Shown here: positions 24,745-40,351 of the stretch, piece after piece
How positions within the stretch are numbered: the first letter of the stretch is position 1
Layout: each line of letters begins with the position of its first letter
Assembly (NCBI GenBank): GCA_002918705.1
Contig: PQKR01000005.1
Span: forward strand, 345,799-409,798
Length of the DNA: 64,000 nt
Source of the DNA: Escherichia sp. ESNIH1
GTDB lineage: Bacteria; Pseudomonadota; Gammaproteobacteria; Enterobacterales; Enterobacteriaceae
Direction of reading: 5' to 3'
Position numbers and translations under genes: made by a program
The notes under the pieces: generated by a model
Seen by the model: the letters and a program-made list of their open reading frames with translations, nothing else
What the model was told of the DNA's origin: nothing
Database searches by the model: none

Positions 24745-25470
24745 ATGGCGACACATTTTGCAAGAGGGATCCTTACCGATGGACAGCTGGTCTCCGTCCG
24801 CCTGCCCTCGTCCTGTCACGATCGAGCCCGGGCACTGCCGGAACACCACCGAACCCGCTACCTAGCCTCCCGCGCCCTGCTCGCCGAGCTGTTTTTTATG
24901 CTCTACGGTTTAAGCGAGCTGCCTGAAATCATCATCCAGTCCAATGGTCGCCCGGTCTTTGCCGATCGCAGCCTGCCCCACTTTTCATTAGCCTATGCCG
25001 GGAACATGGTCGGCGTCGCAATCACCACCAGCGGCCTGTGCGGTCTGAATATGACGCTACAGCGGGCAACGCGCAGCTTTCACACTCCCCACGCCCAGGA
25101 GCACCAGGTTTTCTCCAGCAACGAAAGGCTGTGGATCAACAACCAGACCGATCCCAACGAGGCTCAGGCACAGATCGTGACCCTGCGACAGAGCGTGCTG
25201 AAGATGGCCAGCCAGACTCAGGATACGCCAGGCTTTCTACAGCTGCTGCCTGGCTCCGGCAAGCTGCGTGCGGCACAGCCTGCTCCGATTGAGGTGCTCT
25301 GCGACGCAGAGGACGTGCTAATCTGGTCCGTGGCGGTTTCGCCCGCCATTGAAAGCCTGAAGATTTGGGAGTTTGATACGAAGCGGGGGTGGCGCGGCCT
25401 GTCAGATATTCAAACCCGCGCGAACAATCCCGCCACCCGCCTGATGCGTTTTACCAGCCTGCCTGCGTAA
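24745..25470 (+). CDS. yieE: YieE, 4'-phosphopantetheinyl transferase-like protein
   Basis: A 241-residue protein related to E. coli YieE, which resembles Sfp/HetI-type phosphopantetheinyl transferases. The segments RYLASRALLAEL, GRPVFADRSLPHFSLAYAGNMVGVA and LRQSVLKMA correspond to the family's central core. The usual acidic metal-binding pair is not obvious: the GVDIE-like strand reads CGLNMTLQR here. Enzyme activity is therefore uncertain. The carrier protein it might modify is unknown. It starts MATHFARGIL, as in E. coli, and is followed by chrR after 34 bases. Confidence 0.88.
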   Translation: MATHFARGILTDGQLVSVRLPSSCHDRARALPEHHRTRYLASRALLAELFFMLYGLSELPEIIIQSNGRPVFADRSLPHFSLAYAGNMVGVAITTSGLCGLNMTLQRATRSFHTPHAQEHQVFSSNERLWINNQTDPNEAQAQIVTLRQSVLKMASQTQDTPGFLQLLPGSGKLRAAQPAPIEVLCDAEDVLIWSVAVSPAIESLKIWEFDTKRGWRGLSDIQTRANNPATRLMRFTSLPA

Positions 25471-25504
25471 CTCGCTTCACTACACTTACCGGTAAGGAGT
25501 AAAG

Positions 25505-26071
25505 ATGTCTGATTCACTGCACGTCGTTACGTTACTTGGCAGCCTGCGCAAAGGCTCATTCAATGCAATGGTGGCCCGTACGCTGCCCAAAATCGCGCCG
25601 GAAGGCATGACGGTTGCGCCGCTGCCGACCATCGGCGCTATCCCGCTGTACGATGCCGATATCCAGCAGGAGGAGGGTTTCCCGCAGAGCGTTGAGGCCA
25701 TTGCCGAGCAGATCCGCAATGCCGATGGCGTGGTGATTGTGACGCCGGAATACAACTACTCCGTACCGGGCGGCCTGAAGAACGCCATCGACTGGCTGTC
25801 ACGCCTGCCTGCGCAGCCGCTGGCCGGTAAGCCGGTGCTGATCCAGACCAGCTCAATGGGCGCTATCGGCGGTGCACGCTGTCAGTATCATCTGCGACAG
25901 ATTCTGGTGTTTCTCGACGCGATGGTGATGAACAAACCGGAGTTTATGGGCGGGGTGATCCAGAACAAGGTGGATCCGCAGACGGGCGAGGTTATCGATC
26001 AGAGCACGCTGGACCATCTGACCGGTCAGCTGACGGCGTTTGGTGATTACATCAAGAAGGTCAGGGCATAA
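25505..26071 (+). CDS. chrR: NADPH-dependent FMN reductase (quinone/chromate reductase)
   Basis: A 188-residue flavodoxin-fold enzyme (also called YieF) that reduces quinones, and chromate and other oxidised metals in vitro, probably protecting against oxidative stress. The FMN phosphate-binding loop GSLRKGSFN (residues 12-20) and PEYNYSVPGGLKNAIDW match the NADPH-dependent FMN reductase family. It probably forms one transcript with yieE and ends at the bidirectional terminator shared with adeP. Confidence 0.94.
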   Translation: MSDSLHVVTLLGSLRKGSFNAMVARTLPKIAPEGMTVAPLPTIGAIPLYDADIQQEEGFPQSVEAIAEQIRNADGVVIVTPEYNYSVPGGLKNAIDWLSRLPAQPLAGKPVLIQTSSMGAIGGARCQYHLRQILVFLDAMVMNKPEFMGGVIQNKVDPQTGEVIDQSTLDHLTGQLTAFGDYIKKVRA

Positions 26072-26109
26072 AAAAAGCCCGGCAGCGCAAAGCCTGCCGG
26101 GCCAGTTTT
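26072..26109. terminator. bidirectional terminator between chrR and adeP
   Basis: GCCCGGCAG (26077-26085) and CTGCCGGGC (26094-26102) form a 9-bp stem flanked by an A-run on the left and a T-run on the right, so it can terminate both convergent genes. Confidence 0.92.
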
Positions 26110-26115
26110 TAGCGA

Positions 26116-27453
26116 TTAATGCGCGTCGATAAACACAATCTTCAGCACAAACAGCAGCGCAACGATAATCACGCACGGGCTGAGGTCGCGGAAACGTCCG
26201 GTACCGATCTTCATAATGCAGTAGGAGATAAAGCCCAGCGCGATCCCTTCGGTAATGGAGAAGCTGAACGGCATCATCACGGCGGTGATAAAGGCCGGCA
26301 CGGCTTCGGTCAGATCGTCCCACTTCACGCGGGAGAGGCTGGAGGTCATCAGCACGCCGACGTAGATCAGCGCACCCGCAGCAGCATACGGCGGTACCAT
26401 CCCGGCCAGCGGCGACAGGAAAATCACCAGCAGGAACAGCACACCTACCACCACGGCGGTGAGGCCGGTGCGCCCACCGACGGAGACGCCAGAAGAGGAT
26501 TCGATATAGGCGGTGACCGATGAGGTACCGATAAAGGAGCCTGCTACGGAGGAGACGCTGTCAACAAACAGGGCCTGCTTCATGCGCGGGAATTTACCCT
26601 TCTCGTCGGCCAGACCGGCTTTATCGGTCACGCCGATCAGCGTCCCGGAGGAGTCGAACAGGTTGACCAGCATAAACGAGAAGATCACACCCGCGAGGCC
26701 GAGGTTAAACGAGCCTGCGAGATCAACGTGGCCGACAACGCTGGTCACGCTCGGCGGCGCGGAGACAATCCCGCTGTAGTGCACATCGCCCAGCCACCAG
26801 CCCAGCAGGGTAGTCACCACGATAGAAACCAGCACCGCCGCGTGGACGTTACGTGAGGCGAGAATGGCGATGATAAAGAAGCCCAGCACGCCCAGCAGCA
26901 CGCTGTGGGAGGTCAGATTGCCGATGGTCACCAGCGTCTCCGGGTTCGCCACGATCACGCCCGCGTTTTTCAGGCCCATCATGCCGATGAACAGGCCAAT
27001 ACCGCTGGTGATCCCCACGCGCAGGCTCACCGGGATGTTCGCGATCATCCAGTAGCGGACGCGGAAGATAGTCAGCAGCAGCAGGCCGATAGCGCCCCAG
27101 AAGATGGCCCCCATTCCCACCTGCCACGGCAGGCCCATTGCGCCGACCACCACAAAGGCGAAGAAGGCGTTCAGCCCCATCGCGGGGGCAAGCGCTACCG
27201 GCAGGTTAGCGAACAGCCCCATCAGGATGCTGCCAAAGGCAGCGATCAGACAGGTAGTAACGAATACCGCGCTGGTATCCATGCCAGCAACACCCAGAAT
27301 CTGTGGGTTAACAAAGACGATGTAGACCATCGTCAGGAAGGTGGTAAAACCGGCGATCACCTCGGTGCGTGCCGTGGTGCCATGCTCGCGCAGTTTAAAC
27401 ACGCGGTCGAGCAACCCCTGGCCCGCGGCCTGGGTAGTGTGTTGTTGGCTCAT
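26116..27453 (-). CDS. adeP: adenine permease AdeP (NCS2/AzgA family)
   Basis: An inner-membrane purine-proton symporter (formerly yieG), 445 residues, with about 12-14 hydrophobic segments. It has the AzgA-type motifs ALAPAMGLNAFFAF, LFDSSGTLIGVTDKAGL and GTSSVTAYIESSSGVSVGGRTGLTAVV. Close similarity to E. coli YieG supports high-affinity adenine uptake. It is a single gene on the minus strand, divergent from yieH. Confidence 0.95.
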   Translation of the reverse strand: MSQQHTTQAAGQGLLDRVFKLREHGTTARTEVIAGFTTFLTMVYIVFVNPQILGVAGMDTSAVFVTTCLIAAFGSILMGLFANLPVALAPAMGLNAFFAFVVVGAMGLPWQVGMGAIFWGAIGLLLLTIFRVRYWMIANIPVSLRVGITSGIGLFIGMMGLKNAGVIVANPETLVTIGNLTSHSVLLGVLGFFIIAILASRNVHAAVLVSIVVTTLLGWWLGDVHYSGIVSAPPSVTSVVGHVDLAGSFNLGLAGVIFSFMLVNLFDSSGTLIGVTDKAGLADEKGKFPRMKQALFVDSVSSVAGSFIGTSSVTAYIESSSGVSVGGRTGLTAVVVGVLFLLVIFLSPLAGMVPPYAAAGALIYVGVLMTSSLSRVKWDDLTEAVPAFITAVMMPFSFSITEGIALGFISYCIMKIGTGRFRDLSPCVIIVALLFVLKIVFIDAH

Positions 27454-27621
27454 TATCTATTTCCGAACAGGGAAGGAAAATTCGTCGCTATCCTATACCA
27501 AAATGCGACAATGTTGACGGTTATCACACACTTTTTTTCATTGATTTTGCTTATACGGCATCGATTGCGCGGAGAAATCTGCGTTAAGTAAACGTTAAAC
27601 TTGCAATAAACAGGAAACGGC

Positions 27622-28287
27622 ATGTCCCAAATAGAAGCGATTTTTTTCGACTGTGATGGCACGCTGGTCGACAGCGAGGTGATCTGTTCCCGCGCGTATG
27701 TGCATATGTTCGCGCAGTTTGGCATTACGCTCGATCTGGCGGAGATTTTTAAGCGCTTTAAAGGCGTTAAGCTCTACGAAATTATTGACATTATTAACGC
27801 CGAGCATGGCGTGAACCTGACCAAAGCAGAGCTGGAGCCAATCTACCGCGCCGAGGTCGCACGCCTGTTCGATGCCGAGCTGGAGATTATCGCCGGAGCA
27901 GATGCGCTGCTAGAGTCCGTCAGCGTGCCGATGTGTGTGGTCTCAAACGGCCCGGTCAGCAAAATGCAGCACTCACTTGGCAAGCTCGGGATGCTGCACC
28001 ATTTTCCCGATCTGCTGTTCAGCGGCTACGACATTCAGCGCTGGAAGCCGGATCCGGCCCTGATGTTTCATGCTGCCAGCGCGCTGGACGTGGATCCGAC
28101 GAAGTGTATTCTGGTGGATGACTCTGCGGCAGGCGCGCAGTCGGGGATTGATGCCGGGATGGAAGTGTTCTACTTCTGCGCCGATCCGCACAACCAGCCG
28201 ATTGACCACCCGAAGGTGACGACCTTTACCGAGTTATCGCAGCTGCCAGAACTGTGGAAAGCGCGTGGGTGGGAGATTACCCGCTAG
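27622..28287 (+). CDS. yieH: 6-phosphogluconate phosphatase YieH (HAD family)
   Basis: A 221-residue HAD phosphatase that in E. coli hydrolyses 6-phosphogluconate and phosphoenolpyruvate in vitro. Motif I DCDGTLVDSEV is at residues 10-20; VSNGP is motif II and ILVDDSAAG motif IV, giving the beta-phosphoglucomutase-like layout with a helical cap. It is followed by an 8-bp hairpin at 28294-28313 and converges on the yieL-type gene. Confidence 0.95.
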   Translation: MSQIEAIFFDCDGTLVDSEVICSRAYVHMFAQFGITLDLAEIFKRFKGVKLYEIIDIINAEHGVNLTKAELEPIYRAEVARLFDAELEIIAGADALLESVSVPMCVVSNGPVSKMQHSLGKLGMLHHFPDLLFSGYDIQRWKPDPALMFHAASALDVDPTKCILVDDSAAGAQSGIDAGMEVFYFCADPHNQPIDHPKVTTFTELSQLPELWKARGWEITR

Positions 28288-28293
28288 CAAACG

Positions 28294-28313
28294 CCCTCCC
28301 CAAACGGGGAGGG
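28294..28313. terminator. hairpin between yieH and the yieL-type gene
   Basis: CCCTCCCC and GGGGAGGG form an 8-bp GC stem with loop AAAC between two convergent genes. No U-run follows on either side, so termination efficiency is unclear. Confidence 0.55.
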
Positions 28314-28320
28314 ATAATCC

Positions 28321-29526
<1,206 letters not shown>

Positions 29527-29629
29527 TTAGCGCATTTCAGCCATCAGGCAACGGCGGGTGGGGAAGAGTGTGAGTTATTGCGGAAAGAGTAACGCCAGTG
29601 AGTCCTGGCGTTACTGTAAAGCGGTATAG

Positions 29630-30355
29630 TTACTCTTTCGGATCTTTCCCGGCGAGCAGTTTGTCCAGCTCGTCGCCGCCAACGTGGCGGAAATCCTGAC
29701 CCTTCACGAAGTAGAAGATGTACTCGCAGATGTTCTGGCAGCGGTCGCCGATACGCTCGATAGAGCGAGCGCAGAACAGCGCGGTCAGCACGCTTGGGAT
29801 GGTACGAGAATCTTCCATCATGTAGGTCATCAGCTGCCGCACGATACCTTCGTACTCCTGATCCACCTTCTTGTCTTCACGGTAGATACGCACCGCTTCA
29901 TCCAGATCCATGCGCGCAAAGGCATCCAGCACGTCATGCAGCATCTGCACCGTATGGCGACCCAGCGACTCCAGGCTCACCAGCAGCGGCTGGTGCTGCT
30001 GGGAGAACTTCTCCAGCGCCGTGCGGCAGATTTTGTCCGCGACGTCACCGATACGCTCCAGCTCGGCGATGGTTTTGATGATCGCCATCACCAGCCGCAG
30101 GTCGCTCGCCGTCGGCTGGCGCTTGGCGATAATGCGCACGCAGGCCTCGTCGATCGCCACTTCCATCATGTTGACCTGATGGTCACCCGCAACAACGCGC
30201 TTGGCCAGCTCGCTGTCCTGGTTATGCATGGCGGTGATCGCATCAGAGAGCTGCTGCTCTACCATCCCACCCATCGTCATCACCTGAGTGCGGATGCTCT
30301 CCAGCTCGGCGTTAAACTGGCCGGAGATATGTTTATTAAGGTTTAGATTGTCCAT
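29630..30355 (-). CDS. phoU: phosphate signalling protein PhoU
   Basis: A peripheral membrane-associated regulator that links the PstSCAB transporter to the PhoR sensor and keeps the Pho regulon off when phosphate is plentiful. The 241-residue sequence forms two similar three-helix bundles with the metal-binding motifs [12 protein letters not shown] and [12 protein letters not shown]. The ATG at 30355 ([10 protein letters not shown]) matches E. coli; an in-frame upstream ATG is not favoured. It is the last gene of pstSCAB-phoU. Confidence 0.97.
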   Translation of the reverse strand: MDNLNLNKHISGQFNAELESIRTQVMTMGGMVEQQLSDAITAMHNQDSELAKRVVAGDHQVNMMEVAIDEACVRIIAKRQPTASDLRLVMAIIKTIAELERIGDVADKICRTALEKFSQQHQPLLVSLESLGRHTVQMLHDVLDAFARMDLDEAVRIYREDKKVDQEYEGIVRQLMTYMMEDSRTIPSVLTALFCARSIERIGDRCQNICEYIFYFVKGQDFRHVGGDELDKLLAGKDPKE

Positions 30356-30369
30356 AGCGCACTCCTGAA

Positions 30370-31143
<774 letters not shown>

Positions 31144-31190
31144 TTACTCTTTTCCTCAATCGAGCGCGACCGGGGCCACGCCGCAAAATT

Positions 31191-33040
<1,850 letters not shown>

Positions 33041-33071
33041 TTACTCTTCTGTTATGTACGTCTTACGAATT

Positions 33072-33142
33072 TGCCCGGTGGCGTGAACGCTTACCGGGCC
33101 TACAGTTTTTATCCGTAGGGCGGGAAGCCTACGCCACCCGCC
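33072..33142. repeat. two REP elements between pstS and pstC
   Basis: TGCCCGGTGGCGTGAACGCTT followed by ACCGGGCCTAC (33072-33103), and GTAGGGCGGGAAGCCTACGCC followed by ACCCGCC (33114-33142), are REP-type palindromes. They can fold in the pstS-pstC spacer and protect the upstream mRNA. Confidence 0.75.
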
Positions 33143-33163
33143 ATCTTCGTCAAAAAGATCCTG

Positions 33164-34308
<1,145 letters not shown>

Positions 34309-34366
34309 GCGCTTATTTGACCGAAAATAGTCTATGGATTGTTTAAAAATAGCACAGCGAGGAGAG

Positions 34367-34391
34367 ACGTCCCGCCAGAGCGACGGGACGT
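34367..34391 (-). terminator. glmS terminator hairpin
   Basis: ACGTCCCG and CGGGACGT form an 8-bp stem 11 bases after the glmS stop. The U-rich tract lies somewhat further downstream on the minus strand (around 34340-34352). Confidence 0.65.
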
Positions 34392-34437
34392 AAGAGGAAG
34401 ATTACTCTACGGTGACAGACTTCGCGAGGTTACGCGG
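34376..34437 (-). other. unoccupied attTn7 site
   Basis: The last codons of glmS plus about 25 bases downstream form the site recognised by Tn7 TnsD, with insertion expected inside the terminator near 34378. No transposon end is present between glmS and pstS, so the site is empty. This assignment rests on known Tn7 biology, not on a visible element. Confidence 0.6.
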
Positions 34438-36231
34438 CTGGTCAACGTCGGTGCCTTTGATCAGCGCGACGTGGTAGGCCAGCAGCTGCAGCGGCACGGT
34501 GTAGAAGATTGGCGCAATCACCTCTTCCACGTGCGGCAGCTCGATAATGTGCATGTTATCGCTGCTGGTGAAACCGGCATCCTGATCGGCGAAGACATAG
34601 AGTACGCCGCTACGGGCGCGAACTTCTTCGATGTTGGACTTCAATTTTTCCAGCAGTTCGTTGTTAGGTGCCACAACGATAACCGGCATATCAGCATCAA
34701 TCAGCGCCAGCGGGCCGTGCTTCAGCTCGCCTGCGGCGTAGGCTTCCGCGTGGATGTAGGAGATCTCTTTCAGCTTCAGCGCGCCTTCCAGCGCGATAGG
34801 GTACTGATCGCCACGGCCAAGGAACAGGGCGTGGTGCTTCTCAGAGAAGTCCTCTGCCAGCGCTTCAATGCGTTTGTCCTGGGAGAGCATCTGCTCGATA
34901 CGGTTCGGCAGCGCCTGCAGACCATGCACAATATCCTGCTCGATAGAGGCGTCCAGACCCTTCAGGCGGCTCAGCTTCGCCACCAGCATCAGCAGCACGG
35001 TGAGCTGGGTGGTAAAGGCCTTGGTGGAGGCCACGCCGATCTCGGTTCCGGCGTTGGTCATCAGCGCCAGGTCAGATTCACGTACCAGCGAGGAGCCAGG
35101 CACGTTACAGATCGCCAGCGAACCGAGGTAGCCCAGCTCTTTAGAGAGGCGCAGCGCGGCCAGGGTGTCCGCCGTCTCACCGGACTGGGAGAGGGTGATC
35201 ATCAGGCTGTTACGGCGCACGGCGGATTTGCGGTAGCGGAACTCAGAGGCGATTTCCACATCGCACGGCACACCGGCCAGCGATTCAAACCAGTAGCGTG
35301 ACACCATCCCGGAGTTGTAGGAGGTACCGCAGGCGATGATCTGAATATGCTCAACCTGAGAGAGCATCTCGTTGGCTTTCTCGCCCAGCTCGCTGAGATC
35401 GATCTCGCCGTGGCTAATACGCCCGGTCAGGGTATTTTTAATGGCGTTTGGCTGCTCGTAGATCTCTTTCTGCATGTAGTGGCGGTAGATACCCTTATCG
35501 CCAGCGTCATACTGCAGGTTAGATTCGATGTCCGGGCGCTTCACTTCATGGCCAGAACGGTCGAATACCACGACGCTACGGCGGGTCACTTCCGCAATAT
35601 CGCCCTCTTCGAGGAAGATAAAGCGGCGGGTCACCGGCAGCAGGGCCAGCTGGTCAGAGGCGATGAAGTTTTCGCCCATGCCAAGGCCGATAACCAGCGG
35701 GCTACCGGAGCGGGCAGCCAGCAGCGTGTCAGGATCGCGGGTATCCATGATAACCGTACCGTACGCGCCGCGCAGCTGCGGGATAGCGCGCAGAACGGCA
35801 TCGCGCAGCGAGCCGCCTTTTGCCAGCTCCCAGTGCACCAGGTGAGCGATGACTTCGGTATCGGTTTCGGAGACAAATTCATAGCCGCGCGATCTTAACT
35901 CTTCGCGCAGCGGCTCGTGGTTCTCAATAATGCCGTTGTGCACCACCACGATATGTTCAGAGACATGCGGGTGAGCGTTGCCTTCAGACGGTTCACCGTG
36001 CGTTGCCCAACGGGTATGGGCAATACCGGTTCCGCCATGCAGCGGATGCTCTTCGGCTGCCTGAGAGAGCATCTGGACTTTACCGAGACGACGCAGGCGG
36101 GTCATATGCCCTTCACTGTCGACCACTGCCAGACCGGCAGAGTCATAGCCACGGTATTCGAGACGACGTAAGCCTTCGAGAAGGATTTCAGCAATATCAC
36201 GCTGCGCAACTGCGCCAACAATTCCACACAT
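34402..36231 (-). CDS. glmS: glutamine-fructose-6-phosphate aminotransferase (isomerising)
   Basis: This enzyme makes glucosamine-6-phosphate from fructose-6-phosphate and glutamine, the entry step to peptidoglycan and LPS amino sugars. The 609 residues have an N-terminal glutaminase with nucleophile Cys2 (MCGIVGAVA) and the RWATHG and NGIIEN loops. Two SIS isomerase domains follow ([19 protein letters not shown]). The C-terminal TVE is conserved. It follows glmU after a 190-base spacer; in E. coli this leader is activated by the small RNA GlmZ. Confidence 0.98.
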   Translation of the reverse strand: MCGIVGAVAQRDIAEILLEGLRRLEYRGYDSAGLAVVDSEGHMTRLRRLGKVQMLSQAAEEHPLHGGTGIAHTRWATHGEPSEGNAHPHVSEHIVVVHNGIIENHEPLREELRSRGYEFVSETDTEVIAHLVHWELAKGGSLRDAVLRAIPQLRGAYGTVIMDTRDPDTLLAARSGSPLVIGLGMGENFIASDQLALLPVTRRFIFLEEGDIAEVTRRSVVVFDRSGHEVKRPDIESNLQYDAGDKGIYRHYMQKEIYEQPNAIKNTLTGRISHGEIDLSELGEKANEMLSQVEHIQIIACGTSYNSGMVSRYWFESLAGVPCDVEIASEFRYRKSAVRRNSLMITLSQSGETADTLAALRLSKELGYLGSLAICNVPGSSLVRESDLALMTNAGTEIGVASTKAFTTQLTVLLMLVAKLSRLKGLDASIEQDIVHGLQALPNRIEQMLSQDKRIEALAEDFSEKHHALFLGRGDQYPIALEGALKLKEISYIHAEAYAAGELKHGPLALIDADMPVIVVAPNNELLEKLKSNIEEVRARSGVLYVFADQDAGFTSSDNMHIIELPHVEEVIAPIFYTVPLQLLAYHVALIKGTDVDQPRNLAKSVTVE

Positions 36232-36423
36232 AGTTAGATTTCCTGATTATGGCGTAAGCCATGCGTTGTCGGTCAACCTGCGTTACCCGTTTTCCGGGCA
36301 CCCCGAGCCTTGTAGAGAGTGGGGTTATATTTATAGCTACTGCTGGTGGGCGGGAGATCTATGTTGACCTCCTCATCCCTGTTTGCCGGACGGCATTGCT
36401 GCCTGGCCGGCTTACAAAAGGGT

Positions 36424-37794
36424 TTACTTCTTCTTGACCGGACGCTTCCAGCCCTTGATATGGGTCTGTTTGACACGGCTGATCACTAGCTCGTCCTCTG
36501 CGACGTCACGGGTCACCGTGGTGCCCGCCGCAATGGTAACGCCGCTGGCCACGCTCACCGGAGCGATAAACTGCGAATCAGAGCCGACAAAGACGTCGTC
36601 GCCGATAATGGTTTTATGCTTGTTGGCACCGTCATAGTTACAGGTAATAGTCCCTGCACCGATGTTAACGTTGTCGCCAATCTCCGCGTCGCCCAGATAG
36701 GTCAGATGGCCTGCCTTCGAGCCTTTGCCCAGCCGCGCCTTTTTCATCTCGACGAAGTTACCAACGTGCGCGCCGGCCAGCAGCTCTGCGCCAGGGCGCA
36801 GACGGGCAAACGGGCCAATGGTGCAGGCCGCTTCCAGAGTGGCATCTTCTACCACGCTGTAGGGGCTGATCTCGCAGTCGTCACCGATGACGCTGTTTTT
36901 GATCACGCAGCCCGCGCCGATCTTAACCCGGTTACCCAGGGTAACGTTGCCTTCCAGAATGACGTTGGTGTCGATCTCAATATCACGGCCGTGGCTGAGC
37001 GTACCGCGCAGGTCAAAGCGTGCCGGATCGCGCAGCATGACACCCGCCAGCAGCAGCTTCTCCGCCTGCTCGGACTGATAGACGCGCTCCAGACGAGAAA
37101 GCTGCAGGCGGTTGTTCACGCCCTCAACCTCACTCAGACGCTGCGGGTGCACCGCGGCGATCTCACGACCTTCAAGATAAGCCAGCTCGATAATGTCGGT
37201 GATGTAGTACTCACCCTGCGCATTGTCGTTGGTGAGCTTGCCCAGCCAGCGCTTCAGATCCGCACCGTTGGCAATCAGGATCCCGGTATTGATCTCCTGA
37301 ATTTTATGCTGTTCAGCAGTCGCATCTTTATGCTCAACGATGCCGGTCACCTTCCCGTCTTGACGGGTGATACGGCCATAGCCGGTGGGATCGTCAAGAT
37401 TGACTGTGAGCAGCCCAATGCCGCCCTGCGGTTTGGCATCGCGCAGGCGCTGCAGTGTCTCAACGGAGATCAGCGGTACGTCGCCGTAGAGCATGAGGAT
37501 ATCTTCATCGTCGGCAAAGCCAGGGGCAGCCTGCTGCATAGCATGGCCCGTGCCCAACTGTTCCGCCTGCAGCACCCAGTTCAGGTTGTCGTCACGCAGC
37601 GTCTGTTTAAGCAGATCGCCGCCGTGGCCGTAGACCAGATGAACGTGACGTGCGCCGAGATTATTCGCGGCATCAATGACATGCTGTACCATCGCTTTCC
37701 CGGCGAGAGTATGAAGCACTTTAGGAAGATCCGAATACATACGGGTTCCCTTGCCAGCGGCAAGGATCACCACGCTCATGTTACTGTTCAACAT
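36424..37794 (-). CDS. glmU: bifunctional UDP-GlcNAc pyrophosphorylase / GlcN-1-P acetyltransferase
   Basis: It acetylates glucosamine-1-phosphate and then couples it to UTP to give UDP-GlcNAc. The N-terminal half (about 1-227) has the pyrophosphorylase loop [18 protein letters not shown]. The C-terminal half (about 250-440) is a left-handed beta-helix with hexapeptide repeats and the active-site region [19 protein letters not shown]. Length is 456, as in E. coli. It is the first gene of glmU-glmS. Confidence 0.98.
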   Translation of the reverse strand: MLNSNMSVVILAAGKGTRMYSDLPKVLHTLAGKAMVQHVIDAANNLGARHVHLVYGHGGDLLKQTLRDDNLNWVLQAEQLGTGHAMQQAAPGFADDEDILMLYGDVPLISVETLQRLRDAKPQGGIGLLTVNLDDPTGYGRITRQDGKVTGIVEHKDATAEQHKIQEINTGILIANGADLKRWLGKLTNDNAQGEYYITDIIELAYLEGREIAAVHPQRLSEVEGVNNRLQLSRLERVYQSEQAEKLLLAGVMLRDPARFDLRGTLSHGRDIEIDTNVILEGNVTLGNRVKIGAGCVIKNSVIGDDCEISPYSVVEDATLEAACTIGPFARLRPGAELLAGAHVGNFVEMKKARLGKGSKAGHLTYLGDAEIGDNVNIGAGTITCNYDGANKHKTIIGDDVFVGSDSQFIAPVSVASGVTIAAGTTVTRDVAEDELVISRVKQTHIKGWKRPVKKK

Positions 37795-38223
37795 ACGCGT
37801 CCTGACTCTAGTTTGAAGAAGAATTTTTACCGTTTAACGTTGAAAATACTACATTTTTTTCAGCGTGAAATGGGGTGCGTATAAAATGTGCGATTGGCCA
37901 CTTTTACCCGCATTTGTTCCCCTGGTTTAACCCATCATAAAACGAATTACGGCATAACGCGTACATATTGCTGCCTCTTTACCCGCTATGCTGATGTTTT
38001 TTCGTTTCTTTCGATCCTTGAATAAAGAGGCGCGGTTAAGCGGCTGCCGCTTCGGCGCAAAGTGAGGGTGAGTATAAAGGGATCCAGCCAGGGAGAATCC
38101 AGGCCGATCGGGCGATATTTGTTGGGGAATATAAAACACAAAGGCCGCCCGCCAGGCAGCCCTTGTTATGTTCTGTTCACACCGCCAGCGGTTGTGGTTT
38201 TAATAAGCGCTATTTTTTAGTGA
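37795..38223. other. 429-base spacer between the small ORF and glmU
   Basis: This spacer contains the glmU promoter region and the terminator of the small transcription unit at 38131-38164. The sequence TTTCACGCTGAAA (read on the minus strand, 37858-37870) is a small inverted repeat that could be a NagC-like operator, since NagC controls glmUS in E. coli. A 70-codon open frame on the minus strand at 37927-38139 lacks a good ribosome-binding site and familiar features, and I do not call it a gene. Confidence 0.4.
38131..38164 (-). terminator. terminator of the small ORF downstream of atpC
   Basis: Read on the minus strand, AAGGGCTGCC and GGCGGCCTT fold with one bulge and one wobble pair and are followed by TGTGTTTTATATT. 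Confidence 0.6.
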
Positions 38224-38295
38224 TTACAGATTAAAGGTACCAAAAGAAACGTTCATGTTATTGAAGAAAGCGATAATTTTGTTAATCAGTTTCAT
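38224..38295 (-). CDS. possible 23-residue amphipathic small protein
   Basis: The frame reads MKLINKIIAFFNNMNVSFGT followed by FNL and stop. The first half is hydrophobic with spaced lysines and asparagines, like a short amphipathic or membrane-binding helix. The ATG is preceded by CGGGAAAACATC, a moderate ribosome-binding site. Upstream are a possible promoter (TTGATC, 17 bases, TAGACT) and two perfect CRP sites, and downstream is a terminator-like hairpin, so it has the parts of an independent transcription unit. I do not recognise the peptide. It could also be part of a small RNA. Confidence 0.45.
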   Translation of the reverse strand: MKLINKIIAFFNNMNVSFGTFNL

Positions 38296-38324
38296 GATGT
38301 TTTCCCGGTCGATAGATGAATTAG

Positions 38325-38340
38325 TGTGACTTACTTCACA
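38325..38340. promoter_or_regulatory. perfect CRP site, proximal
   Basis: TGTGACTTACTTCACA matches TGTGA-N6-TCACA exactly. It lies 30 bases before the small ORF and overlaps its predicted transcription start, a position that would favour repression from the TAGACT promoter. Confidence 0.7.
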
Positions 38341-38346
38341 AAAATA

Positions 38347-38375
38347 AGTCTACGCTGTGATGATTAATCGATCAA
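38347..38375 (-). promoter_or_regulatory. candidate sigma-70 promoter of the small ORF
   Basis: On the minus strand TTGATC (38370-38375) and TAGACT (38347-38352) are 17 bases apart, lying between the two CRP sites. Confidence 0.45.
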
Positions 38376-38381
38376 CATTTT

Positions 38382-38397
38382 TGTGATGAAAATCACA
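38382..38397. promoter_or_regulatory. perfect CRP site, distal
   Basis: TGTGATGAAAATCACA matches TGTGA-N6-TCACA exactly. Its centre is 57 bp from the proximal site. Confidence 0.7.
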
Positions 38398-38446
38398 AAA
38401 AAATTAAAACATCTTTTTAAAACCGCATGGGGACAACTGCCAGGCA

Positions 38447-38480
38447 TAAAAAAAGCCAGCCTGGAGACCAGACTGGCTTC
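38447..38480 (-). terminator. terminator of the atp operon
   Basis: Minus-strand hairpin with AAGCCAG and CTGGCTT arms followed by TTTTTTTATG, 18 bases beyond the atpC stop. Confidence 0.9.
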
Positions 38481-38497
38481 GTACGTTCAAGCCGGTG

Positions 38498-38917
38498 TTA
38501 CATCGCTTTTTTGGTCAACTCGATAACGCGCAGTTTCGCAATAGCTTTGGCCAGCTCCGCAGACGCCTGAGCGTAATCCACGTCGCCGTGCGAGCTCTTG
38601 ATGTGCTCTTCTGCTTTACGCTTCGACTCCAGGGCTCGCGCTTCGTCGAGATCCTGGCCACGAATCGCGGTATCAGCCAGTACGGTCACGGTGCCCGGCT
38701 GTACTTCAAGTACGCCACCAGACAGATAGATAAACTCTTCATGACCGTGCTGTTTCACGATGCGGATCATACCAGGCTTAATGGCGGTGAGCAGCGGGGC
38801 GTGACCCGGGTAAATCCCCAGTTCACCTTCGCTACCCGTTACCTGGATTTTCTCGACCAGACCAGAGAACATCTGTTGCTCTGCGCTGACCACGTCCAGG
38901 TGGTAAGTCATTGCCAT
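38498..38917 (-). CDS. atpC: ATP synthase epsilon subunit
   Basis: A 139-residue central-stalk subunit that links gamma to the c-ring and inhibits ATP hydrolysis through its C-terminal helices. It has an N-terminal beta-sandwich ([38 protein letters not shown]) and a C-terminal helical pair from about residue 90. Last gene of the atp operon. Confidence 0.98.
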   Translation of the reverse strand: MAMTYHLDVVSAEQQMFSGLVEKIQVTGSEGELGIYPGHAPLLTAIKPGMIRIVKQHGHEEFIYLSGGVLEVQPGTVTVLADTAIRGQDLDEARALESKRKAEEHIKSSHGDVDYAQASAELAKAIAKLRVIELTKKAM

Positions 38918-38937
38918 ATCACCCTCCGATTAAGGCG

Positions 38938-40341
<1,404 letters not shown>

Positions 40342-40351
40342 CTAAACCTGG

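Noticed and set aside
36360..36385. Strong AGGAGGT motif on the minus strand in the glmU-glmS spacer
   Set aside because: No start codon follows at a usable distance (the next triplet is ATA), so it is not evidence for a gene.
37927..38139. 70-codon minus-strand frame between the small ORF and glmU
   Set aside because: It has no ribosome-binding site, an odd composition, and lies in a spacer where regulatory DNA is expected. Conservation would be needed to revive it.
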